A stretch of DNA of 64,000 nt, taken from assembly GCF_008831285.2 (NCBI RefSeq), contig NC_045139.1:14552354-14616353 (forward strand), given 5' to 3'. The notes beneath the pieces were generated by a model. It was given only the letters and a program-made list of their open reading frames with translations. It was not told the origin of the DNA and ran no database searches. Of the stretch, positions 23,903-34,779 are shown piece after piece; the first letter of the stretch is position 1; each line of letters starts with the position of its first letter. Origin of the DNA: Nymphaea colorata. Lineage: Eukaryota; Streptophyta; Magnoliopsida; Nymphaeales; Nymphaeaceae. Position numbers and translations under genes: made by a program.

Positions 23903-26900
23903 GGCCAATCTAAGTATCTCTAGGACATAACGAATCATGATAAGAGTGTTCAAGAGTGTTATTTCTATTAGTAGTGTGATGTGATTGACCAGATTATGAT
24001 TGTTCAACACGCCTCCTTCCGATAAATATTGCCCTGTCAAAAGCTTCTCTTGGGAAGGCGGAGTATGGGTCTATCGGCAGTCCTCTTCTTGAAAGAAATA
24101 AATATTTGTCCCAGTTGGGATCCTATATTGCTAAGGAAATTTATGTATAAACTGCAATGGCGTGCTCTGTTTGTGGCTTAAATTTCTGTCTACTTGCTTG
24201 TCTATGGACAAGACTGGTTTACATTTCTGAACATTTTCGTGGTTAGACCCGTCCAGTGTTCATGCTTTTTCCCCTGTCCGGAGCTAATTTTTCGGCCTAT
24301 TTGACATAGTGAGAGTGTGATACTCACTTTTATCCGTTGACAGATTCATCCCTATCTTTTACTTGAGGTTAAATCTGTCAATCAAGATTACTTTTCCCTT
24401 TTGATAGAAGTACTTCTACACATGGTAGGAAAAAAAATAGTCTGAAAGAGTGGGACAAAGTCATTCAAATGGCATAAGTCTACAACATAAAAAACTTGCA
24501 TATCTCGGGCAGAATATGAATCTATTTTTGTTACATTTTATTTCCAAACCAAAGTTCGAAGTACCGTAAACTTGTGGCACTAGCTACTCCCACCAAATAG
24601 CTGTCCAAAAGGGGCGGTTTGTCCCCACCAAATAGCTGTCCTAAGGTGGTGATTTGCATAAGCTAAGACTGTGTTTAATGTACTAACAGTGTATTATGAA
24701 TTTGCTTCAATCTTTGAAACAAATTTAATGTTACGTGTTTTTATTGTTAAATGCCCCTCAATGATATAGGTATATTTCAAAAACCGAGGTGAAACAACTT
24801 GAGTATAACCAAGTGTCGATCTGTAAGAAAGTGTCGGTCTGTAAGAATTTACATTTCTTTGGTACATTAATTTTTAACTAGTAGTAGAGACCTTAAAGAA
24901 CATAGTGTAGCCAGTCAAGCAAGGAGCATGTGAAGTAACATGTCTCTAATTCAATTACCGTAGGCATAACGCCTTTATGTTTTAAGTGGGTGCTTAAGTT
25001 AAAAGGATGCAGTGCTGTCACTGTTGTCATCAATGTAGCCCAGGACCTTGGAGAAAGAAATAATTTTTGGGGTTGGGGTTTCATGCCAAAATTTCAGTCT
25101 CCAACTCAGCTTTGTTAAATATTATAAAAGATATGGGTATTATAAAATATTACAATTTGTAAAAAACGACCTAGAATGTGCATCTTGTATCTAACTCGTC
25201 ATTCAATAAAAAAAACAAAGCAATCATTTTTCCTCATTCCTTAACGCAATTAAAAAAGTGTTACAAATTTACACGTACGTTGTTGCTCATTCGAAACACA
25301 TATGTACTACCGAATCAAGCGAAGAAGAGCGATGAGATTCAAACTAATATAGATCAACGATGGGGAGTTGGTAATGAAAATTCAGACTACTATACCATCG
25401 TTGTCATCATCTTCCGGTACAAGCACGGAGTTCGTTAAGTATTTCTTTTCGTATGACCCCGCGCTAAGGAAGGTAACACTGCTGAGTGGAGCAAAGCACA
25501 AGAGGTTTCGCATTGATGGTCCTTACAACGTTGACGGTCCTTATGTAGAGAGCCTGGTTTCACCTTGCGAGAGCTCAAGCCTCATAAGAAGGAAGAAGAA
25601 GAAGACCAAGAAGAAGAAGAAGAGGTGTTTATTCTTTCCCCTTCTTTACAAGCTAAAGCAATATCATGTAGGGGCAGTTTGACCCGAACATACAGCCTGC
25701 TTACATTATAGTATGATAGTTATGGTTGTTTTCATAGTTTCTTAAGTTTTTTTCTCGTTTTAGTGCAGTTGGTTCCTTACCACGGTTTAGATTTTTTGAT
25801 CCGCTATTGTAAATTAAAGCAAACACCTCATGCTTCTTTGCTGCTAATTAATGGTTGTGATGGTTAACGATAATGGAAAACGAAGAGCTGCAAACAGGCG
25901 TAGAACTAGTCCATGCCATCGAGGCATGAAGATAGAAGTAACGGTTTTCGTTTCCCATTTGTCTAACTAACGGTGTTTACTTATGTATCTGACTCACATG
26001 AAGTGAAAGTTTATCTAATGGTTTTTATTTGTTAGATCTTCGTTATTAATTTGAGACATCCTTGTTCCACTTTTGAAATATTAAGCGACTGGCTCCTTTG
26101 CTTGGTTAGCTTTGATGAGCTCCATAAATCAAACTTTTGCTTTTTGAAGTCAATAGTATCTATCCTGGCCGTTTAAATTACCAAAAGTACTGGTCTTGTC
26201 ACTGGACCGGAAAAAAAAGCTATACAAACACACAGACACAAGAGGGAACAGGCCTGCTCTACCAAAAAAAATAAAAAACAACAAGATAACAAAAGATTTT
26301 CGATGATCAAGTTCTTCCTTTCTGTCTTTCGGTGCAATTAATTCGACAAATGACAACCTCTGCTATTGGCGTCTCTACTACCCTTAACGCCAGAAGGCAG
26401 AAACTCATAGCTTTGGCGAAAAATCATGAGCGATAGAGCTGCGTTCACATGCTTCAAAAACTACCTAAGGTTTTCGCGCCCTCCTTCTATTGTCGGCTTC
26501 GAAGAAATTTCCCCCTTTGTGCCGGCCGGAGACTTGTCCGACGGAAGTCGACAAACAACCGGCGCTCGATGAACTGTTTTCCACCGGAACCGACTCTGTC
26601 GGAATCCGTCGAACGATGTCTAGAACCTTCGCTCACCGTTTTTTCTGCCGGTTACACAGCGCTAACACAAGCTTGGGACGGGTTGCTTTTCATCTGCCTA
26701 TTAGAAATAGGTTACGAGTGAAATGGTACCTGTCAACTAAGCGGTCTAAAGGAATAGCACCTCGAACTACCAACCGAGCTTTTATTACAATGCCCCTCTA
26801 GAGATATAGATATATAGATGAGGAATCAGACCAATACAACCTTGCCTCCTACAGGCTACACGTATTACATATAATATGTAATATATTCACATAATATTTA

Positions 26901-27840
26901 CATAATTATGTAATGTATATACATTATCTTGTATATGCATTGTGGATGTTTCTTCCATTATGTAATCTATACGTTGTGTAATATTATACAGAATATTTAC
27001 ATTATCTATTATATATACACAATGTTACATTAATTTATGTATATAAGTATGACTAACACAGAGTTACATGTGTTTTCTACATTGTTCTTTATTCATATAT
27101 TTTTATTTTAGTTTTTTCAATTTTCTTGTAATTTATATAAATATTATGTATTTTATAATTTTGGCTATGCAACTTATTCTTCAACCAACGGTCCAACACG
27201 TCGCTGACAAGCTAAATGTATTGTCTCGCGCTGCCTCATCGCCTTTTACAAGGTTCATAGCTTTAACTTTATTTTAAAGAAGCGTGCTTAATTGTTGTAT
27301 TAAAGGAAAAGGGATCACAAACATATTCCTTTTTCCTATAATCGTGAGCTGAGAAGCTACATGAGAAAAATGAAGCCTGTATCTGGTAAACTTGAAAGCT
27401 TCTGATAGTTGTTTTTTCAAAATTAGTGAAAAACAGCTAAGAACTTGGGATATAAGAGAAAATTCCTTTAGCTGCCCTAACATAATACAGGAACTACTTC
27501 ATGTCATAATTTTCCGGTGCAATCTATGCTTCTGCTAAGACGCTCTTGAAAATATTAAAACATGAAAACATGTTCTCTTAATAAGAACTGCGATCTTCTA
27601 ACACTAACATGAGTGTTTGATTTGAGCTACGGAGCTGTAATTTGTAAGCTCTTGTTTCGCATTAGAAAAGTATCTGTTAAAACATAAAACCGTGCTTCAT
27701 GGGAATTTGGAAAACTCGTTGGACTGTTCATGAAGTTACATTAAAAGGTGGATTTCACATAGAAAATTACCTGTTCTTTTATGAATGCGGACCATAAACT
27801 TGGTGGGGCAACTGGTACCTAGATATTATGCAGGAGGAAC
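23903..27840. other. Intergenic, second ARD gene to heat-shock factor promoter
   Basis: Contains the ARD 3' UTR and no gene I can defend. Short repeats include two copies of CACCAAATAGCTGTCC 36 bp apart (24591 and 24627) and a tandem pair based on GTGTCGATCTGTAAGA (24814-24847). A (GAA)n-like run lies at 25590-25625. 26860-27060 is extremely AT-rich, with many overlapping TACATTAT/ATAATGTA palindromes. A GC-richer block at 26440-26800 has overlapping open frames of unknown meaning. Confidence 0.45.
24588..24645. repeat. Short direct repeat, 36-bp period
   Basis: CACCAAATAGCTGTCC occurs twice 36 bp apart, each time followed by a GG-rich stretch (AAAAGGGG, then TAAGGTGG). This is a small local duplication in non-coding DNA. 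Confidence 0.8.
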
Positions 27841-27847
27841 GATTTTC

Positions 27848-27975
27848 AGAAGGTTCTACAACCAGAAAATTGAATCTCTTGGCACGAAATATCTAGCGTA
27901 TTCTTCGGAACCTTGAAAGGAGACACCGAGCCTCAGTCCTCTCGATGGTCAATATCCCATAGTCTAGAACTTTCC
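27848..27975. promoter_or_regulatory. Two heat-shock-element-like dimers upstream of the HSF gene
   Basis: AGAAGGTTCT (27848-27857) and AGAACTTTCC (27966-27975) both fit nGAAnnTTCn, the minimal dimer bound by heat-shock factors. They lie 370 to 500 bp upstream of the ATG. Class A2-type HSF genes are known targets of other HSFs, so the sites are plausible, but each motif is short enough to occur by chance. Confidence 0.35.
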
Positions 27976-28094
27976 TTACCTGAGGCGTTTAATTCCCACC
28001 TCCTCACCCTCTCTGGTTCGAAGGTTAGCGAAGCAGAAGCAGTTTTGTCACTTCTCGTAATAGCTCAGATTTTTCTCTCACTAGGAATATATAC

Positions 28095-28231
28095 TGTTTC
28101 CCTCCTTGAAACGACGATCCTCCCATTAGTGCCCCTTTAATCCCGAGTTTTTTTCTCCTCCCCTTCTTTTCTTTTCTTTGTCTAAATCTTTCTTCATCTG
28201 TGTTTCCCTCCTTGAAACGACGATCCTCCCA
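28095..28231. repeat. 31-bp direct repeat in the HSF promoter or leader
   Basis: A 31-bp sequence beginning TGTTTCCCTCCTTGAAACGA occurs at 28095-28125 and again, identical, at 28201-28231. The second copy runs straight into the (CT)n tract at 28235-28272. The phrase CCCATTAGT follows the first copy directly and reappears beyond the CT tract near 28284, so the duplicated unit seems to have been split by microsatellite growth. Confidence 0.85.
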
Positions 28232-28278
<47 letters not shown>

Positions 28279-28349
28279 ATAACCCATTAGTTTCCTTCTT
28301 TTCTACATATTGGTGCTGCTTCTTTTCGTTGAGTTTTTAAGAGTTTCAA

Positions 28350-31044
28350 ATGAATTCCAGTGATGGTTCCGTGAAGAAAGGGAACAACGAAAAGGAGGCG
28401 TCGTCGTCTTCTCGAGATCCTCCTCAACCGCTGCAGGGCCTCCACGATGCGAGCGCACCTCCATTTCTGAACAAGACTTACGACATCATCGACGACCCCG
28501 GCACGGACCAGATGGTGTCCTGGTCCAAAACGGGCAACAGCTTCGTCGTCTGGGATCCTTATAGGTTCTCTACGGAGTTGCTACCGAGGTTCTTCAAGCA
28601 CAACAACTTCTCCAGCTTTGTCAGGCAACTCAATACTTATGTAAGTAATCCTCTAATTTCAGAAAATATGGCCTGATCTGTTACTGCTTCTACAAAGTAT
28701 TTCTTGAAATCATGTTACATTTTTTGCCTAATTAGCATATCATGAAAGTGGTTTGCTTAGATTATACAGTTTCAATCCGTCTTTGCTAATATTGAATTGG
28801 TTATTCTTTCTAGCAAAATGTCTTTTGGATTGCATAGGGCAGCCAAGTTTGGAAAAGGAAAAAAAAATTGTCAGTTTCTCCTGTTTGGTCTCTTCTCAGA
28901 CTATTCATTTGTTTAGGACCTTTGCCCTCATTAAAAAAAAAAAAAAAACAGAAAAAACAAAAAAGTTTGGAATAACTTGTTCTGTTTATTCCCATTTGAT
29001 TTTCCGTTCCATGAAGTATGCTGTTTTTTGCTTACTGGAAAACGAAATATGCTGTGAAGGATAACCATCTTTTTGTTCTATTATCCGATAGGTTGATGTT
29101 CACACATTGGAACAAGAAAGAACACCCGATGAAGCCACCAATATGGTGAACAAATTAATCTACTCCATAACTTGTTCTATTTGATGATAGCATGTTTTTA
29201 TGCATATGTTCTCCAAACTAAGCTGGTCCAATGCTTCCCCAACTATAAACCATGTTGAAATCGGGCATGCATTGGCGCTGGATACTTCCAGTATTTCTGG
29301 ATTGATATTGGGAATCAAGGCTCTTCTTGGGGCTGCGGATAATCTGAACCAGAGTTCAATATTAAGCTATGTCACATGGATGCTGCTGCAGATATGGGAA
29401 TTCGGAAACTTGTATCTGATTTATCATGTTATGTCTGTAGAAGGGGACAAATTACAGGAGCCAAAGACTTAGAGTGGAGGATCTGTGTGACATAGGTACT
29501 GAGGTTCAGGGCTTTTCTGCAGCTTTCGTCATGTATGTTAAGCCCAAACATAGCTTGACAAGAAAGGTGCAAGCTTTCTTGTTGGAGCCCTTTTTTAGCT
29601 CAAGCCAAATTAAATAGTTTGGCTTGAGTTTTTGAAAGTCGCCACTTTGGGTTCAGGAGTCGATACTTTCATCTTCCAAAAGCCCGGTGACCCGTGTTAT
29701 AAATCAGTTGTTTTTGTGTTGAATATGCAAATGTTTTCATGTAAAATGATATTTAATGGACTCATTCAAGCTTCATGAGCTTAATCGAACTCAACAGTGT
29801 TGTCATTATAATGTATATATTGTGCCCCTGATGCGTGAAGGTGCTTATAAGAGTTACATTTTGTGATCTATCCATCTTGCTAATTCATTAAACTCCAATT
29901 TTCAGTAAAGCTTTTGCTGGTTAGTTCCAAGGTCGTTGTACCTTGTCAAGGTTTTCAATTAAAAGGGGTAGCGTATGAGAATTTGTCTGTCTACAAACAT
30001 CGAGTGATCAATGGCCTTTATCAATGCTAACTTTAGATGACAATAGAAAGTTGTTTTTATCTTTTCTTAATTTGCCCATGTATGTGTGTGTCCTCCGGTT
30101 TGTTCTTTTTAAATGTTCTACTATTCCAGCCCTGCCATTTTAGGTTGCTTGTGAGTTATGACAATGGTAATCTTCCAGAAACTATTTTATGGAGATATTG
30201 AAATTGGTCATTTTCTGTAAAACAGGGTTTCAGAAAGGTCGATCCTGACAGGTGGGAGTTTGCAAATGAAGGGTTTCTTAAAGGCCAGAAGCATTTGCTG
30301 ATAACTATAAAGAGAAGGAGGCAGCTCAGCCAAGTGGTTCAGCAACAAGTGTTTGGTGCATGTGTTGAAGTCGGACACTTCGGGTTGGAAGCTGAGATCG
30401 ACAGCCTGAAGAGGGACAAGTCTGTGTTGATGGCAGAGCTGGTGAAACTGAAGCAACAGCACCAGAAGAACAGAGCAAATCTTCAAGCCTTGGAAGAGAG
30501 GATACAAGGAGCAGAACAAAAGCAGCATCATATGATGGCATTTTTGGCCAGAGCAATGCAGAAACCCACCTTTTTCCAGCAGATGTTTCAGCAGAATGAG
30601 AAAAGAAAGGAACTTCAGGAAGATATCAGAAGAAAGAGAAGAAGGGCCATTGAAGGAAGGCCAGAAGAAGATGAAGAGAAGGAACTCAGTGATGCCACTC
30701 TGGGGTTTGCAGGGGATCAAGGAATCGAAATGAGGCCCATATCTGACGGTCTAGAAGAACTGTGCAGCTCCGAATTGAGGCCCATGTCTGCTGGTCTTGA
30801 AGAAATGTGCAGCTTTGATTTGACCGAATTAGAGAGAATTGAAATGGAACTGAAAGAGGAAATTACTAGAGTAGAGGAAGAGGATATAAGTATTGACGAT
30901 GGTTTGGGCTTTGTTGACGACCTGTTGATTGACAATGTGAGGAATCAGGATTTGTCATTTGTTGAAGGTGATGAAGAAGGCAATGATGGAGATGTTAGAT
31001 TGTTGACAGAGGAATTGGGAGTTTTGGGATCTATTCCTAAGTGA
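28350..31044 (+). CDS. Class A heat-shock transcription factor, HSFA2/A6/A7-like
   Basis: This is a nuclear activator of heat-stress genes that binds heat-shock elements as a trimer. Exons are 28350-28640 and 30226-31044, encoding 369 residues. The 1.6 kb intron splits the DNA-binding domain at the family's conserved place ([18 protein letters not shown]). The order is: DNA-binding domain, about residues 37-130; HR-A/B coiled coil, about 143-210, with the long spacing of class A; basic RRKRRR, 232-237, a likely nuclear localisation signal; an acidic C-terminal region; an AHA-like stretch GFVDDLLID, 325-333; and a C-terminal LLTEELGVL, 356-364, resembling the HSFA2-type nuclear export signal. 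Two oddities are a 15-residue tandem duplication (267-296) and Val where class A AHA motifs usually have Trp. The subfamily is inferred from [16 protein letters not shown] and the export-like tail, not from a tree. Confidence 0.93.
30733..30822 (+). repeat. In-frame 45-bp tandem duplication within the HSF coding region
   Basis: Units 30733-30777 and 30778-30822 encode [15 protein letters not shown] and [15 protein letters not shown] (residues 267-281 and 282-296). The differences are a scatter of substitutions, so the duplication is old enough to have diverged but has kept its frame and its hydrophobic and acidic pattern. Confidence 0.88.
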
Positions 31045-33388
31045 AACTATGACGAGCGTGAGACCAATTGGCAGTTTTGAGTGCCCCCCTACCTCACTCT
31101 TTGTTGAGTCTCTGAACTGTGGTAATCTCGTTGTGATGTTGTAGTACGTATGTCTTAGTCGAACTTTGTATCGATCTTACAATGGATTGTAGATTTCTTT
31201 GATCGCAGGGCAGTTTTCGGGCTGGCAGTGGCAAGTGGGGAGTTGCGCGGATTATACAGCTGGAGATGGCTTATGAACTGTTTTACCTTCATCTTTTTTT
31301 TCCCCTACAATCTTGTTTGAGTAATTTTACTGTTTACATCTTTTCTCTTTTGTGCAAGACTGCAGGCTTTTATAGAAGAGGCTCATGCAAAGAATCAACT
31401 CGGTTGCTTTTCCTGTCTTCTCTTAAGTTGGGTGGTAAATATTAGTTTCCCTTAGTTGGGCATCTGTTAGAGCTTCTATATATTTATTTTGGTTCCTGTT
31501 GTTTGTAGGTTATCCTCTTCATTGAAGCTGTGGGCATATTGAAATCGTCAACTCATAGAATGAACTGGAGATGCAAGGGCTTGAAAAGACGACGTTGGAC
31601 GAGAATGGCTGCAGATACAAGGATATAGTCGCTGTTCTGTTGCTTTTAAATTCATATATTAGGCAATAGTAGAAGAATGTCAAAACGGATGCACGAATAT
31701 GCGGCAGAGGATGTATTTAGAAGCAAGACGAGGGATCAGTAACTTGAAGGGAATCATGACTGGTGGGATGTGAGTGGAGAATTATGAAAGGATTGCCCTC
31801 GATTTTGCCTCCTCTCTGTACTTGGTGCTTGTGCAGATTTATGCATCCATATCATAGTATGGGCCTATGAGGCGACACTCTTGTATTGCTGTAGTCTTGC
31901 GATCCAGGAAAAGATTATTATCATCTGCATTGCTTTTGGCTTTCTTGTCGCCTAAAGGTGGTAGATGACAGATTGTTTCTTTGTCGGACTTGGACGCATG
32001 AGAAGTACGAATGCGTTTTAATAGATATCCAATTTTGACGGACATTTAAAATGAACCACCCGAAAAAAGTGGGATCCTACTTTGTGTTTTACATGTGCAA
32101 CTTCGAATGCATATTGTGTTTTCATATGTAAAATGGAATTTGTTTTTTCCATTGTACTATACTGTAATCAAATTCCATTTCCAATTCATTTAAATTATAT
32201 GATCGTCCGACCCAAGTCTAATGACATTTACTTGAAATACAACATCAGTTAATGACTTTTATAACTTAACAAAGAAAAAGAAAGTGTCCATTTTAACTAA
32301 AAGGTTCTCAGACTTCTAACTAAACATCGGTCGCAAATATATGATATTATGTGCACAATTCTACAAACGATGAGAACCTCATAATGTCAAATCAATTATT
32401 TTTTAATGGTAAAAAGCACTACTAAATAATTGACATTTCTCTCACATATATTTGTATTATAACAATATTAACAGAGCCCGGTCATGTTGTCGGGTAATCT
32501 GTAGTCGTGTTTAAGTTGAAACCCTGTGCTACTACGTATTAAGAAATTCGGAACACTTCCCGGGTACATGTGTAAGTACGTGGACTTGATTTTTCCCCTT
32601 GCCATTTTCCTCGTCGCCTTCCCTCTTCCCCTCGGTTCCTTCTCTGCCCCACTTCTTCGCTCTGCATCTAGTTGTCAATCTCTTATTTCTTTTTCTTGGC
32701 CAGGCCTAACATCGGGATCTCGTGGTTGGGAAGGATCGGGGAGGTGTTGCTTCTTTGGGGAGGAGAGGACGGGTGAAAGGAAGAAAGAGGGAATGAGTCG
32801 CGTCCCGTCGACGCCCGTGAACAGTGCGTGGCTGCATGAGAAGGCGGCGAGTATCCCCAGCGTCTTCGTTAACGTCGGATTTCTGGCATTGAGTTGCTAG
32901 AGTTGCCGTTAACTCTGCAGTAGCCCAGGGCGAGGGTACTTCGCCCCTGCCAAGCTCTAATTACGGACCCTTTTTATACCCGTCCTTTTGACCCTGCTGA
33001 ATTTCTAATGTATTTTTGGATGTCCTTTGTCTAAATTTTTGTATCTGAGGTATTCTGACACCTTTCGTAAGTAGGTAATTGGTTTGTGATAGATTTGAAT
33101 AGTCCTTACTATTGCATCATGTAAACTTCGTTGCTTGATGTCCTCATGCTTGGACTATGATGATTTATCGAACTTTAGCAACTAAACGGATTCAACGTGG
33201 CCGAGATGTGGAAGTTTGAACTATTATTTCTTTTGGGCGATTTTTGGGGGATGTGGCAATAATGCTAACTGGGAAGCATGCAGGATTTAGGTCTGCAGCA
33301 CCAGGATCAAAATACTGGGATCAACATCTCAGGATTTTGATCCTGGAATCATTTGAATGGGGATTTGGATCCTCATTCCAAAAAGAAG
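31045..33388. other. Intergenic after the HSF gene
   Basis: Contains the HSF 3' UTR and no recognisable gene. A GC-richer block at 32570-32960 has an open frame on the plus strand (32526-32900) that resembles nothing I know. 33290-33365 contains repeated inverted motifs around GGATCAAAATAC and GGATTTTGATCCTGGAA, typical of small non-autonomous transposons. Confidence 0.4.
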
Positions 33389-33915
33389 GTGTGTTTGGTT
33401 GACATGGAATCTATTCTGTTGGATACTGAGGCAGTCTTTCTCTCTTTCTTTCCCCATTTCTCCTTCTCTCCCTCCCTGATGGTTGGAGGAAAAGGGAAGA
33501 AAAAGGAGGGATTGAGCAATCCCTCCTTTGTTTGGTTGGCTAACTAAAGAGGAAGGAAAGGAAGGGAAAGAGGTAAAGTGTGTTTGGTTGGGAGGGAAAG
33601 GAAAGAAAAGGGAGGGAAAGAAAAGGATTGTGTAGTGTAAATGCAATTCCTTTCAAATCGGACGGATTGGGAAGGAAAGGAAAGGGAAAGAGGAGCAAAG
33701 TGTTGACTGCCCACAATACCCCTTCCTTCACGTTCTTAATTTTTAAAACATTTTGACTGTTAAGGGTATTATTGTAAAGTATTAACTTTTCCTTTTCATT
33801 TCTTTGTTTTGTATCCAAAGAAACTTTTTAGTCACTTCTTTCCATTCCATTCCATTCCTTTCCCTTCCCTTCCCTTCCCTTTCCTTTCCTTTCCTTTCCT
33901 TTCTACCAAACACGC
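33389..33915. mobile_element. Fold-back (MITE-like) element with GTGTTTGGT ends and purine/pyrimidine arms
   Basis: GTGTGTTTGGTTG occurs near 33390 and again near 33580, and TACCAAACACGCC, its inverse, lies at 33903-33915. Between them a GGAAAG-rich purine tract (33545-33690) faces a CCTTTCC-rich pyrimidine tract (33835-33902), so the sequence can fold back on itself. No open frame of transposase type is present. The left end is ambiguous: 33389 may belong to an outer or nested copy and 33579 to the inner one. No clear target-site duplication was found. Confidence 0.5.
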
Positions 33916-34641
33916 CGTGAAGCCATGTTACTTTTCTTCCATTCGAGTGGTTTCTGTTGGTTATCATTTTCTCCTTAAGCTCCCGCAGGGAAGGGCTCTC
34001 CCCTCGCCTTTTCACATAGAGGAAGCGATCGACGATGACTCCACCAGCTCTCCCTCTTCGCTACTCTATCCGGCAACAACATACAAAAGATTCTCTCCAC
34101 GGGCAGTCCAAATTTTCTCTCCACCGCCATCGGTCCTCCAGCCGGAAATTGGAGGAATCCAAACCTGTGTTGATGTCGTCGTCTTCCCGCTGTACCAACC
34201 AACCGCAACTTCACGCCCTAACAACCAGGTGAAATGGGGAAACATCCAAGGGATCTTCCACGGCGTCCTCTCGTCAGTGGCACGAACAACCAGCGGCGAC
34301 ATAGTTGCTGGCTTCCGAACGGCAAGCGACGAGAAGGTGAAAAAGCGGTTACCTGCTTCCCCTGAAGCAAGGAGGCAGATAGCGGCGCATCAGGGAAAGA
34401 CGCGCCGGCGAGGAGGACACTGAGCGTGGGGTGAGGCTGTGGATGAAGAAGATGAAAAGCGCAACGGGCAGAAATATGTACCATGTCGGGTGCGATCGAA
34501 ATCCTGAATGATCATAAAAAAGTCCGGATTTCGATCCTGTGTTGTTGAAAAAGTAAGGATCAGAACCAAGCAGATTAAGATTCAAGAGCGGACCAGAAGC
34601 AAGAGTACCATTCCCTCGCATTCACGCCGTCCAGTACTTAC

Positions 34642-34779
34642 CTGGTCGGCTGGCCGTGAGAAGGAAGGAAGATGACTTGCTCGCCTCCTAAGGCGGACAC
34701 CGCCGACAGCTGTGCTGGCTGCTGAAATAGAATGCTGTGTGTGCTTCTTTTTTCTTTTCTTGGAAACGGGCGGTGGCAT
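34642..34779 (-). other. Possible first exon of an unidentified minus-strand gene
   Basis: An ATG at 34779 opens 46 codons (MPPPVSKKRKKKHTQHSISA, then a basic RLRRR stretch) and ends exactly at CAG|GTAAGT, a consensus donor. The surrounding kilobase (33960-34830) is richer in G and C than its neighbours and has long open frames on both strands. I could not find a convincing second exon or a family, so this may be a gene remnant or chance. Confidence 0.2.

Noticed and set aside
24588-24645. CRISPR-like spaced repeat
   Set aside because: Only two 16-bp copies in a plant nuclear context; this is a simple local duplication.
26449-26801. Two overlapping open frames in a GC-richer block
   Set aside because: Neither resembles a known protein, and the block is probably old transposed sequence.
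33809-34423. 204-codon open frame and its overlapping minus-strand frames
   Set aside because: It starts in the TTCCC-rich arm of the fold-back element, and several frames are open at once because of the GC-rich composition. No domain is recognisable.
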